Of a stretch of 17,459 nt of DNA, positions 1 through 8,528 are shown one piece after another. Location of the stretch: assembly GCA_900318855.1 (NCBI GenBank), contig ONMG01000157.1:1-17459 (forward strand), given 5' to 3'. The stretch is from an uncultured Prevotella sp. GTDB taxonomy: Bacteria; Bacteroidota; Bacteroidia; Bacteroidales; Bacteroidaceae. Within the stretch, counting starts at the first letter, position 1, and every line of letters starts with the position of its first letter. Both the position numbers and the translations under genes were made by a program. A model generated the notes under the pieces. The model ran no database searches, had not been told where the DNA came from, and saw only the letters and a program-made list of their open reading frames with translations.

Positions 1-16
1 ATAGAAGAAAAAGATC

Positions 17-55
17 AAAAGCTACGCAGCGAATGATTAAAAGCTACGCAGTGAA
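17..55 (+). repeat. Two-copy 17-bp direct repeat, 22-bp spacing
   Basis: Positions 17-33 and 39-55 share the sequence AAAAGCTACGCAG[C/T]GAA with a single difference. The spacing from copy to copy is 22 bp. The first copy ends just before the frame 1 TGA at 34-36, so it could be a duplicated gene end or a binding-site pair. It is cut by no known gene boundary and its role is unknown. Confidence 0.6.
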
Positions 56-245
56 CGTTCGTCTGTCAGGCAGCAAAAGCAAGTCACACGACTTCAATGC
101 GCCACGACAGTTCTTCGTCTACGTGTTTTTTCATCTGACCCGTTTTTCTCTTCGCGCTGACATGTCCCAACGTTAGTGTTTTTATATTAGATGTTCAATC
201 CGTAATGTTGTGGAGCGATAATTAGGTTAATCCATGGAAAACCAC

Positions 246-253
246 TAATTTTG
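246..253 (+). promoter_or_regulatory. Candidate Bacteroidetes -7 element for the MATE-sbcDC run
   Basis: TAATTTTG fits the Bacteroidetes -7 consensus TAnnTTTG exactly. It lies about 120 bp before the MATE start codon. No clear TTG -33 element is seen at the usual 19-21 bp distance, so the call rests on one box only. Confidence 0.35.
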
Positions 254-375
254 CAGCTGTCTAATCAGCCATGCTTTGGACAAGCCGCCATGAGTCATCC
301 TGCATAGCTCTTTTCCGGCTTCGGTCCGGCGGGTGATTCCTCAATGGCGCATTACATTAGATTATTAAGGTGTAA

Positions 376-1770
376 ATGAAAGACAGATTACATCCGGCAG
401 CAGTCGCTGACCGTCAGATGATGGACATGCTCCATGGACCGCTCTTGGGCAAGATACTCCAAGTGGCCATGCCCTTTGCCGTGAGCAGCATTCTTCAGCA
501 GCTGTTCATCTCCATCGATGTGGCCGTGGTGGGGCGTTTCGCCTCCAGTGAGGCCTTGGCGGCTGTGGGAGCTAATACCTTTCTTATCAATCTGCTCATC
601 AATCTCTTTGTGGGTATCTCGGTGGGTGCCAATGCGGTGATAGCCATTGCCATTGGCGCCCGTGACAGACATCGGGTGCGCAATGCTGTGGGGACGGCGT
701 GTGTCATCGCCCTGGTATGCAGCGTGCTGCTGTTGGTCATCGGGCTCACCCTTGCGCCTGCCATTCTGCGCTGGATGCACACTCCCGGTGAGATACTCGC
801 CGATGCCACCACTTACCTCAGGGTCTATTTCCTCGGTGTGCCCTTCTTCATCGTCTTCAACTTCGGTGCTGCCGTCCTTCGCAGTAAGGGCGACACCCGT
901 AGTCCGCTGTACATACTGATGGCAGCAGGAGTCATCAACACCTTGTGCTGCCTCTTCTTCGTCATCGTCCTCCACTGGAGTGTGGCAGGTGTGGCTGCCG
1001 CTACGGGACTGGCCAATGTCTTCAGTGCTTTGTGCATGATAGGGGTGCTGCGCCATGAGCCGGGTCCCTTCCGCCTGCAGTCCACGCGCCTGCGCGTCGA
1101 CCGGCAGGCCCTGCGCGGCATTCTCACCATTGGCATTCCTACGGGATTGCAGAGCATGCTGTTCTCGTTCAGTAATGTCTTTGTTCAGACTGGCATCAAT
1201 GGCTACGGAGCCGCGGCCATTGCCGGTTCGTCTGTGGAACAGAACTTCGAATACTATTGCTATTTCCTGATGAGTGCGTTCACGGGTACTGCTGTCACCT
1301 TTGTCGGTCAGAACTACGGAGCCCATCAGTTCCGTCGGTGCCAGCGTGTATTTTGGCTATGTATGGTCTGCGGTGCTGTGTCCTGTCTGGGCGGTAATCT
1401 GTTGTTCTATGGTCAGCGGGATTTCTTCCTCTGGCTGTTCACTACCGACCCTCAGGTCACCGCCTTCGCCCGTGAACGAATGGCGGATGTGCTGGTATTC
1501 CAGTGGGTGGCGGCCAGCTATGAGATTTCAGCAGCCTGCCTCCGTGGCTTGGGCCATTCCTTGGTTCCTACGCTGATAGCCGTCTTCGGCACTTGCGTCT
1601 TTCGCTTGGGCTGGCTCTTCTTCTATTGTCCGGCCCACCCCGGTTTCAACCATCTCATGGCCGTTTATCCCGTATCCTGGATGCTCACCGGTGTGCTGAT
1701 GCTCACGGCCTACGCCATCACTTTCCGAAAGCTAAATAATAACTTAACCCCTAACCCCATAAAACTTTAA
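376..1770 (+). CDS. MATE-family multidrug/sodium antiporter
   Basis: An inner-membrane exporter of the MATE family, which pumps cationic drugs or metabolites out of the cell using a sodium or proton gradient; the substrate here cannot be told. The 464-residue length is normal for the family. The protein is almost wholly hydrophobic, in two homologous halves. Family-like segments are the N-terminal SIDVAVVGRF (about residues 46-55), with an aspartate in the first membrane helix, and LRSKGDTRSPLY (about 168-179) between helices of the first half; the second half restarts near GIPTGLQSMLFSFSN. The chosen start has AAGG 5 bp upstream; methionines at 15, 16 and 18 are weaker alternatives. The stop codon lies 2 bp before sbcD, so the two are probably cotranscribed and translationally coupled. 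Family assignment is firm; any link to DNA repair is inferred from spacing only. Confidence 0.93.
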   Translation: MKDRLHPAAVADRQMMDMLHGPLLGKILQVAMPFAVSSILQQLFISIDVAVVGRFASSEALAAVGANTFLINLLINLFVGISVGANAVIAIAIGARDRHRVRNAVGTACVIALVCSVLLLVIGLTLAPAILRWMHTPGEILADATTYLRVYFLGVPFFIVFNFGAAVLRSKGDTRSPLYILMAAGVINTLCCLFFVIVLHWSVAGVAAATGLANVFSALCMIGVLRHEPGPFRLQSTRLRVDRQALRGILTIGIPTGLQSMLFSFSNVFVQTGINGYGAAAIAGSSVEQNFEYYCYFLMSAFTGTAVTFVGQNYGAHQFRRCQRVFWLCMVCGAVSCLGGNLLFYGQRDFFLWLFTTDPQVTAFARERMADVLVFQWVAASYEISAACLRGLGHSLVPTLIAVFGTCVFRLGWLFFYCPAHPGFNHLMAVYPVSWMLTGVLMLTAYAITFRKLNNNLTPNPIKL

Positions 1771-1772
1771 AG

Positions 1773-2936
1773 ATGAAGCTACTACATACCAGTGACTGGC
1801 ATTTGGGCCATACGCTCTATAACTACGACCGCACAGAGGAGCAGCTGTCAATGCTCCTGCAAATGGTGAACATTGTCAAGGAAGAGAAGCCCGACGTATT
1901 TCTCCTTTGTGGCGATGTGTACCACACTCCGCAGCCTTCGGCAGCCGTACAGACGATGTTCACTAATGCACTCGTCAAGATTCATGATGCCAATCCGGGA
2001 ATGACCATCATCGTCACAGCCGGCAATCATGACAGCAGCTCTAAGCACGACATTTTCCGCACACCTTGGAAGGCACTGAACGTTTACACCGTCGGCAGTG
2101 TAGATACAGACCATCTGGAAGAGTTGATTATCGACATCCCCGGAAAGGGGTTCGTCGTCGCCGTGCCCTATGTCAATGAGAGGAACATGCCGAAAGGACT
2201 GTACCAACAGCTGCTCGATGAGGTGGAGCGCAGGAACGGCCAGCATCTTCCTGTCGTCCTCTCGGCTCACACCACGGTGCGTGGCTGCGACTTTACCGGA
2301 CATGAGAATAGTTCCGAATATGCTGTGGGCGGCATCGACGCCTACGACTTGGACGATATGGGAACTGGGTACGACTATCTTGCCCTCGGGCATATCCATC
2401 ATGCACAGTTCGTGCAAGGCGGGCATCACCGGGTGCGCTATTCCGGTACGCCGCTTCCTATCAGTTTCGACGAGAGCTATCGGCACACGGTGTCAATGGT
2501 AGAGATAGCCTCCCATGGTGAAGAGCCAAGCGTTCGCGAGATTGAAATCCGTACTCATCGGCCTTTGGTCACCCTACCCACAGAGGGCACTGTCGCGTGG
2601 AATGAGGCAAAGAAGTTGTTGGAGCACTATCCCGACGACATCGAGGCCTACATCCGCTTGAACGTGGAAGTGGACGGTGAGCTGCCTGCTGAGGCCAATG
2701 CTGAGGCGCAGCTGATTACCCAGGGGAAGAAGTGCCGCTTCTGTCTGATTAACGCCCACCGTCAGAGCCGTCAGTCCGGTGAGATGAGGATGATGTCGGT
2801 CCAGGAGTTTAAAACCCAGAACCCTATCGACATCGCTCAGAGGTATGCTGAGGACTTGGGTATGGACTTTGACGACGACTTGAGAGAAATGTTCAACGAA
2901 ACGCTCCGTGCCGTGAGTGAGGATGACAGAAAGTAA
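1773..2936 (+). CDS. sbcD: Exonuclease subunit SbcD (Mre11-like)
   Basis: The metal-dependent nuclease subunit of the SbcCD complex, which cleaves DNA hairpins and protein-blocked or broken double-strand ends in the cytoplasm. The 387-residue protein carries the calcineurin-type phosphoesterase motifs in order: D8-x-H10 (SDWHLGH), G47-D48-V (CGDVYH), G84-N-H-D87, H166 (SAHTTVRG) and G206-H-I-H209. The SbcD-typical YSGTPLPISFDES block follows at 223-235, then the C-terminal capping region. All expected metal ligands are present, so it should be active. The start follows the MATE stop by 2 bp with no separate ribosome site visible, which suggests translational coupling. The partner sbcC follows after 18 bp. 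Confidence 0.97.
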   Translation: MKLLHTSDWHLGHTLYNYDRTEEQLSMLLQMVNIVKEEKPDVFLLCGDVYHTPQPSAAVQTMFTNALVKIHDANPGMTIIVTAGNHDSSSKHDIFRTPWKALNVYTVGSVDTDHLEELIIDIPGKGFVVAVPYVNERNMPKGLYQQLLDEVERRNGQHLPVVLSAHTTVRGCDFTGHENSSEYAVGGIDAYDLDDMGTGYDYLALGHIHHAQFVQGGHHRVRYSGTPLPISFDESYRHTVSMVEIASHGEEPSVREIEIRTHRPLVTLPTEGTVAWNEAKKLLEHYPDDIEAYIRLNVEVDGELPAEANAEAQLITQGKKCRFCLINAHRQSRQSGEMRMMSVQEFKTQNPIDIAQRYAEDLGMDFDDDLREMFNETLRAVSEDDRK

Positions 2937-2954
2937 AGACGAAAGGACAAGACG

Positions 2955-5900
2955 ATGAAATTCAGAAAGCTTATTATCCACAACATAGCCTCTATTGAGG
3001 ATGCGGTCATTGATTTCGAGGCTGAGCCTTTGGCCAGCAGTGAGGTGTATCTGATTACGGGAAAGACGGGAGCCGGGAAGTCGACTATCCTCGATGCCAT
3101 CTGTCTGGCGCTCTACGCCGACACACCACGACTCTATAACACCAAGATGCAGGGAGTCACCCGAGATGAGGGCAAAGAGGTGAAGATTGACGATCCCCGT
3201 CAGCTGATGCGCCGCAACACCGCTGAAGCATTTGCCACGCTCTCATTCTTGGGTAGCAATGGCGTCAGCTATGAGGCTACCTGGAGTGTGGCCCGGGCGT
3301 ACAAGAAGCTGAGTGGGGCGATAAAGAACAAAAGCTGGGAACTGAGAAATATTGATACCCACCTGACGTTGACAAAGGATGCTGAAATCAAGAAGGAGAT
3401 TGCCGAGGCCATAGGACTGGACTTCAATCAGTTCTGCCGCACCACGATGCTGGCACAGGGGGAGTTTACGCGTTTCTTGAACAGCAAGGATGATGAGAAG
3501 GCTGAGATTCTGGAGAAGATTACGGGAGCCGACATCTACTCACGAATTGGCGCTAAGGTGTATGAGCTGACAGCCCAAAAGAAACAAGCCTGGGAAGAGG
3601 CACAACACCGGGTGGAGGGGATTAGGACACTGACCGACGAGGAGATTGGGGAACGGAAACAGCAAATGACCTCTCTGGAAGAACAGCAGACGACGCTGAA
3701 GGCTGTTAGCGACAGTGACACTGCCAAATGCAAGTGGATTGAGGATGAAGTGCAATTGGAAGCAGACGTGGTGAAGGCGAAGGAGAACCTGCGAACGGCT
3801 AAGGAAAATGTGGAGAGTGACGCTTTCAAGGATAGAGTGCGACTGGTAGATGACTGGAATGCTACCCGGGACGCGCGCCGATGGATGACGGAGGCTGCAC
3901 AGGCTGAGAAGGAGACGAACAGCTTGAATGAACGATTGAACGGACTGTCGGATACTTATGTGAAGCTCTTGGGAGGACAGCTGTTTGCCAACACGCAGGA
4001 AAAGAAAATAGACAACGAGCTTGAGGATATTCGCCGGTTCCTTGACGCTGAGAAAGAGAAGGCTAAGGTCTATGAGAAGGCTCAGACTGTGATAGCTCAG
4101 CTGAATACTATAGCTCAGGGGCGCCATACCATTGAGAGGTGCAACAGCAAAATCGAGAAGACCACACGTCTGCTCAACGACCACAGGTTGTCCGAACTTG
4201 CTGCTGCACAAACTGCTGCTAATCAGGCTCAGCAGACTCTGGAAGGGGAGGAGACCGGGGTGAAGAGAATGGAAGAGGCGGTTGCGGCACTGCATCTTCA
4301 GGAACTGCGCCAAGGACTGGATGACGCAAAGGATAAGCTCTCTCAGATAGAAACAGCCAAGGAGCGTATCCTGGTATGGAACGACTTGAAGGCGAAGCGG
4401 GAGGTTGCTTTACAGAAGCTTACCGAGAGACGGAAGGAGCTCGATAATAAGCGGAAGAGACTTGCAGAGATGGAATCGCCTTTGCACGACGCTGAACTGA
4501 AGCGGGAAGTGTGTCAAGCGTGCTTGGATAAACAGAAAGACTCCGTGAACAAGTTTGCCTCAGCCATGCGGCTCCGCTTGCATGTGGGGGATGTATGTCC
4601 TGTCTGCCGACAGCAGATAACGACGGCGTTGCCGCACGAAGAGGAATTGGCAAAGCTCGTCGCAAGCCTGCAGAAAGAGTTCGATGTGGCCGAGAAAAAC
4701 TATTCTGCACTATTGGAGGAGAGGATGAAGGCCGAAGCGAATGTGCTCTCGGAGTCAAAGGCTTATGAGCGTGACCGTCAATCGTTTCTTCAGGACAACT
4801 CTGACCATGAGGCTGAGGCTAAGGCCCGTGAGGCTTGCAGACTGTGTGACATAACTACGCTCGATGACAATACGCTGAAGGAGCTGTCGGCCATGAGCAT
4901 CTCGGCACAAAAACGGAAAGATTCGATTGGTGAGAGAATCAAGGAGGGCGAGGCCAAAGATGCTGAGGTCAAGAAACGGCGCCGTCAGCTGGACAACCAA
5001 CGCAAGCGTTTTGAGGTATTGGCACAGGATATGAGGAATGCGGAAAAGGCGGTCAACGACTGCAAGGCTGATATCGGGAACGTGCAGTCCCTAATCCATG
5101 CTAAGAGGCTGGACGTGGAAACTGCTGAGCAAGAGGTGCGCGGTATTGTCACGTGCGGACAGTGGGCAACCGACTGGAACCTGTCGCCTGCTGACTTCAG
5201 TGCGGAGCTCGATGCTGCTGCAAAGACCTACAAAGAGAAAGCTCAGTGTGAGCAGTCGCTCACAGTGATGCTCGGCACCGTGAGCACGAACAATCGCCAT
5301 GTATCAGCGGTGATGAACGATATTCTTGAGGCCATGCCGTCTTGGAAGAAGCTCATTGCTACTGAACCGAAAAGGACGGAGCATCTGCACGAACAGGTCA
5401 ACGAACTCTATAAGAATGTGACAGAGACGCTCACACGCCGGCGCTCGGCTACGGAGCGTTACCAGCAAAGTCAAGCCTCGCTTGAAGCTTTCTTAGCTGC
5501 CGCCGGTGCGCTGTCAAGAGAACGGCTGACGGTGCTCCAGGCCTTTACGGCAGAGGATATTGCCCGAGATGACGAGCAGAACAGCAAAGGCCGGGAGGAA
5601 GTGGTCGCCCGAAGCTCTGTGCTGAGCAATGCAGAAAGGCGACAAAGCGAGCATGGAAAGCTGAAACCGGAAATGACAGAGGACGACACTTTAGAGGGGT
5701 TGCGGCTCCGCATTGCCGACACTGCAAGAAGGTTGGAAGCAATCGGGGAACAAAAAGGGGCTATCAGCCAGGAACTTAAGACGGATGCTATGAACAAGCA
5801 GCAGAAAGGCACACTTCTTGACGAGGCCAATGAACGGAAAGCTGTCTACGAGAAATGGTCACGTCTCAACCAGTTGATAGGCAATGCCACTGGCAGCACC

Positions 5901-6356
5901 TTCCGTAAGATTGCGCAGAGCTATGTGCTGGCCAGTCTTATCCAATCAGCCAACCATTATATGAAGACGCTGTCGGACCGCTATACGCTGAGGGTGGAAC
6001 CGGGCACTTTTGTCATCTCCATAGAAGATGCCTACCAGGGCTATCTCTCGAGGGCAGCCAGCACGATATCAGGGGGAGAGAGTTTCCTGGTCTCGCTATC
6101 GCTGGCTTTAGCCCTAAGCGATATCGGACAACAATGGCAGGTTGATACCTTGTTCATCGACGAGGGATTTGGGACGCTCAGCGGTGAACCTCTTCAGAAA
6201 GCTATTGATACGCTCCGTATGCTCCATTCCTCTTCCGGCCGACATGTGGGCATAATCAGTCACGTGGAGGAACTGAAAGAGCGTATCCCCGTTCAGATTC
6301 AAGTGAATCAAGAAGGTAATGCATCCAGCAGTAGAATTAGTATTGTTCCGGAATAA
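2955..6356 (+). CDS. sbcC: Exonuclease subunit SbcC (Rad50-like SMC ATPase)
   Basis: The ATPase and tethering subunit of SbcCD. The 1133-residue protein has the full SMC layout. The Walker A motif GKTGAGKST is at residues 36-44. A long charged coiled coil runs from roughly 190 to 545, with a zinc hook CPVC (C548 and C551) at its tip. The returning coil reaches to roughly 960. The ABC signature SGGES is at 1039-1043 and Walker B ends in LFIDE with D1069 and E1070. It is slightly longer than E. coli SbcC (about 1050 residues), the excess being in the coils. An AAGGA sequence lies 7 bp before the ATG. The gene ends the MATE-sbcD-sbcC run; no strong terminator is visible after it, only a weak 6-bp GACGTC/GACGTT hairpin in the 108-bp gap. 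Confidence 0.97.
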   Translation: MKFRKLIIHNIASIEDAVIDFEAEPLASSEVYLITGKTGAGKSTILDAICLALYADTPRLYNTKMQGVTRDEGKEVKIDDPRQLMRRNTAEAFATLSFLGSNGVSYEATWSVARAYKKLSGAIKNKSWELRNIDTHLTLTKDAEIKKEIAEAIGLDFNQFCRTTMLAQGEFTRFLNSKDDEKAEILEKITGADIYSRIGAKVYELTAQKKQAWEEAQHRVEGIRTLTDEEIGERKQQMTSLEEQQTTLKAVSDSDTAKCKWIEDEVQLEADVVKAKENLRTAKENVESDAFKDRVRLVDDWNATRDARRWMTEAAQAEKETNSLNERLNGLSDTYVKLLGGQLFANTQEKKIDNELEDIRRFLDAEKEKAKVYEKAQTVIAQLNTIAQGRHTIERCNSKIEKTTRLLNDHRLSELAAAQTAANQAQQTLEGEETGVKRMEEAVAALHLQELRQGLDDAKDKLSQIETAKERILVWNDLKAKREVALQKLTERRKELDNKRKRLAEMESPLHDAELKREVCQACLDKQKDSVNKFASAMRLRLHVGDVCPVCRQQITTALPHEEELAKLVASLQKEFDVAEKNYSALLEERMKAEANVLSESKAYERDRQSFLQDNSDHEAEAKAREACRLCDITTLDDNTLKELSAMSISAQKRKDSIGERIKEGEAKDAEVKKRRRQLDNQRKRFEVLAQDMRNAEKAVNDCKADIGNVQSLIHAKRLDVETAEQEVRGIVTCGQWATDWNLSPADFSAELDAAAKTYKEKAQCEQSLTVMLGTVSTNNRHVSAVMNDILEAMPSWKKLIATEPKRTEHLHEQVNELYKNVTETLTRRRSATERYQQSQASLEAFLAAAGALSRERLTVLQAFTAEDIARDDEQNSKGREEVVARSSVLSNAERRQSEHGKLKPEMTEDDTLEGLRLRIADTARRLEAIGEQKGAISQELKTDAMNKQQKGTLLDEANERKAVYEKWSRLNQLIGNATGSTFRKIAQSYVLASLIQSANHYMKTLSDRYTLRVEPGTFVISIEDAYQGYLSRAASTISGGESFLVSLSLALALSDIGQQWQVDTLFIDEGFGTLSGEPLQKAIDTLRMLHSSSGRHVGIISHVEELKERIPVQIQVNQEGNASSSRISIVPE

Positions 6357-6464
6357 TGAGTGGTAGGGATTATCCAAGACAGGATGGAGCGGGGTCTTGA
6401 GGAAGGGGAGAAGACGTGTGCTGTAAGACGTCGTTCTTTGGACGTTGAGGATTGATTTCCAAAA

Positions 6465-6878
6465 TCATTCCTTATCGTTACCGTGCTGTGAACGGTCTTC
6501 CCATTGCTGCCATTCTTCCATAGCCTTCTTCCAGTCCGTCATCTCGCCCTTTGCGATGGAAGCCTCTTCTTTTTGTTGCTCATCGTAAGCCTTGTCGCGT
6601 GCCCGTTTGGCTTTCATCGCCTCAATGGTGGCATCGTCAAGAATCTCAATGGCTCCCCGGCGAATGGCAGCCATCAGCTCCTCCTCGCCAAAGGCTTTGC
6701 CGGGCTCATTGAAATCAGAGATGTTGAACTCGTAAATCACGCGCAAGTCATGCCTTATCATTTTCTGCTTGTATCGGTTGACCTTGTTTTTCAACCGCAG
6801 TAGCTTACCAATCTTCTGAATCTCAGAGCTCGAGAATTTGTTTCTCCCCATAATTGCTTTAAAAGTGTTGCCTGCCAT
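6465..6878 (-). CDS. Conserved-looking hypothetical protein, highly charged
   Basis: Not recognised. The 137 residues hold no signal peptide or membrane segment, so a cytoplasmic protein is expected. The N-terminal half is basic and helical (about residues 14-46, many Lys and Arg), followed by a short aromatic stretch RVIYEFNISDFNEPG (46-60). Then come an acidic helix and a long Lys/Glu/Gln-rich C-terminal helix (about 84-125) that could be a coiled coil. The start is uncertain: the first ATG has only a GGA just before it, and methionine 10 (MGRNKFSSSEI) at 6851 is an equally good start. It stands alone, tail to tail with sbcC and divergent from the LysM gene. Its reading frame has normal amino-acid make-up, with no competing frame on the other strand looking more protein-like. 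Confidence 0.7.
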   Translation of the reverse strand: MAGNTFKAIMGRNKFSSSEIQKIGKLLRLKNKVNRYKQKMIRHDLRVIYEFNISDFNEPGKAFGEEELMAAIRRGAIEILDDATIEAMKAKRARDKAYDEQQKEEASIAKGEMTDWKKAMEEWQQWEDRSQHGNDKE

Positions 6879-7189
6879 TCCAGAGTCTTCTACTTAGAGA
6901 GGCTTTAAGTGGCATTTGTTGTTGACTGATGTGCCGTATTAAAAGTGTGCATCGGCACCGACTCTCCTAATAACGGGAAAAGACCGTGTTTGGTATATGG
7001 AGGCAAAGGAAATCCGCTGTGAGAGTTCCTATTCTCACCTCTACAGACTTTGGTCCGGATTCCGGATGAGACGGCATAGAGACTGACCGGAAAAGGCCGG
7101 ACACTGCTGGTGCTAAGAAAAGCAGCCTTGCGATTGGTCAGTTCGAAAGTATTTAGTAAATTTGCATCTGAATTAAAGCTTATAGGCAA
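6879..7189. other. 311-bp divergent intergenic region with several inverted repeats
   Basis: No convincing gene. The stretch holds the LysM-gene promoter (7134-7164) at its right end. Several short inverted repeats are present: GTGAGA (7019-7024) with TCTCAC (7033-7038), a doubled palindrome TCCGGA-T-TCCGGA (7054-7066), and CCGG pairs near 7086-7100. A minus-strand frame is open across most of the stretch, but its start codon would abut the LysM start and its sequence runs through the promoter, so it was not called. The leader of the hypothetical gene at 6465-6878 must also lie here, though no TAnnTTTG box is seen on that strand. Confidence 0.5.
7134..7164 (+). promoter_or_regulatory. Bacteroidetes-type promoter for the LysM operon
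   Basis: TTG at 7134-7136 and TAAATTTG at 7157-7164 are separated by 20 bp. This matches the Bacteroidetes sigma factor pattern of a TTG -33 box and a TAnnTTTG -7 box. Transcription should begin about 7170, leaving a short leader before the ATG at 7190. It is the best-formed promoter in the window. Confidence 0.7.
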
Positions 7190-8512
7190 ATGAAAGTAAT
7201 TGTAAGATATCTCGCCCTAATACTCATCTTATTCATGCCTCTGACCATTGCCGGCCAGACGGCGAAGTGGCGTGAGATGTATAAGGTGAAGAAGAAGGAC
7301 ACCGTCTACGGCATTGCCAAGAAATACGGAATAACCATTGAAGACTTGCGTAATGCCAACCCCGACATGAAGCTCGAGGGCTATGCGCTGAAGAAGGGCG
7401 ACTACATCTTCATCCCCTTCGCCTCTACAGCCCAGACTTCGGCATCTGCCGTCAATCCGAAGGCGCTGCGCGTAGGGGTCATGTTGCCTCTGCACGATGC
7501 CGATGGCGACGGCAAGCGCATGACCGAGTATTACAGAGGTCTCTTGCTGGCCGTTGATGAACTGCGCGGTGAGGGAGTTTCAACCGACATCCATACATGG
7601 AATGTGGCTGCGTCCGACAATATTTCCACCTTCCTTGCCGATCCTGCGGTGAAGTCATGCAGTATCATCTTCGGTCCCTTGTACACACCTCAGGTTCGTC
7701 CTTTGGCCGACTTCTGCCATAGTAATGGCATTAAGCTCGTTATTCCCTTCTCCATCAGCAGCAATGAGGTGCTCACCAATCCTTCGGTATTCCAAGTCTA
7801 CGAAACCCCCGACCAGTTCAACAACCTTTCCATAGAGGCCTTTCTTCAGCGCTTTAAGGGTGCCCATGCCATCTTTATCGACTGCAATGACACAACCTCG
7901 CGCAAAGGCATCTTCACGTTGAGCCTTAGGCGTCGTCTTGAGCAGGCAGGTGTGCGCTACAGTATCACCAACCTGACTTCGTCCGACAAGATGTTTGCCA
8001 AGTGCTTCAGTCACAGCCAGAATAATGTTGTGGTACTTAACACCGGACGTTCACCGGAACTCAATACGGTTTTGGCCAAGCTCAATAAGCTGACAGCCAG
8101 TGTGCCGGGATTGAAGGTGAGCCTCTTCGGTTACACGGAGTGGCTCATATACACTAAGGTGTATGCCGACCTTTTCTATAAATACGACACCTATATTCCC
8201 ACAGCCGCTTTCTACAATGCCTTCTCGAGTCGTACTCAGGCCGTCGAAGCCCAATATCTGCGGTGGTTCGGCACGGGCATGATGTATGCCTTACCCCGAT
8301 TTGCGCTCACAGGCTACGACCATGCCCAGTTCTTCCTGCGCGGTTTGCTCCGGCAGGGCAAGTCGTTCACCGGTGCCCGCAATGAGAGCACGTGGCAGCC
8401 CTTGCAGACTCCGCTCAACTTCAAGCGCATGGGCAATGGCGGCATGCAGAACACCTCCTTCCTGCTTATCCACTATAAGAACGACCGTACCATAGAAAGC
8501 ATCAGCTACTGA
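7190..8512 (+). CDS. Exported LysM domain + type 1 periplasmic-binding-fold protein
   Basis: A 440-residue exported protein. Residues 1-22 form a signal peptide ending in IAGQ. A single LysM domain, expected to bind peptidoglycan glycan chains, covers about 31-76 (YKVKKKDTVYGIAKKYGITIEDLRNANP, then a GDYIFIP end; quoted as two parts of one motif region). From about residue 93 (LRVGVMLPLHDADGDGKR) to near 400 the protein resembles the type 1 periplasmic-binding fold of amino-acid receptors, with a GPLYTPQ segment near 163 and an FxGYTEW segment. No ABC-transporter genes lie nearby, so import through an ABC system is not supported; a cell-wall-anchored sensor or a regulator of wall synthesis (compare LpoA, which also uses this fold) is a possible reading. 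It begins a three-gene run with its own promoter. Confidence 0.85.
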   Translation: MKVIVRYLALILILFMPLTIAGQTAKWREMYKVKKKDTVYGIAKKYGITIEDLRNANPDMKLEGYALKKGDYIFIPFASTAQTSASAVNPKALRVGVMLPLHDADGDGKRMTEYYRGLLLAVDELRGEGVSTDIHTWNVAASDNISTFLADPAVKSCSIIFGPLYTPQVRPLADFCHSNGIKLVIPFSISSNEVLTNPSVFQVYETPDQFNNLSIEAFLQRFKGAHAIFIDCNDTTSRKGIFTLSLRRRLEQAGVRYSITNLTSSDKMFAKCFSHSQNNVVVLNTGRSPELNTVLAKLNKLTASVPGLKVSLFGYTEWLIYTKVYADLFYKYDTYIPTAAFYNAFSSRTQAVEAQYLRWFGTGMMYALPRFALTGYDHAQFFLRGLLRQGKSFTGARNESTWQPLQTPLNFKRMGNGGMQNTSFLLIHYKNDRTIESISY

Positions 8513-8528
8513 TAAATCCGATATAATA

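Larger units (their letters stand above)
1..375. other. Gene-free left edge and leader of the MATE-sbcDC run
   Basis: No convincing gene is seen in this stretch. Frame 1 is open from the window edge to a TGA at 34-36 and could be the last 11 codons of an upstream plus-strand gene, but this is too short to judge. The stretch holds a direct repeat (17-55), a promoter-like element (246-253) and a small hairpin with a UUCG loop (stem 315-319 with 324-329, one bulged U). The hairpin has no T-run after it, so it is not a standard terminator. Confidence 0.5.

Noticed and set aside
84..190. Minus-strand open frame ending in LSWRIEVV at a stop at 84-86, with an ATG at 134
   Set aside because: Only 16 residues from the ATG and about 35 in all from the preceding stop; no ribosome site and no recognisable family, so it could be chance or a remnant.
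388..1326. Long minus-strand open frame of 312 codons opposite the MATE gene
   Set aside because: It is the complement of a strongly coding membrane protein; its translation is His/Asp/Gln-rich with no family features.
6905..7189. 94-codon minus-strand frame in the divergent region before the LysM gene
   Set aside because: Its start abuts the LysM ATG and it runs through the well-formed promoter at 7134-7164; composition is not protein-like.
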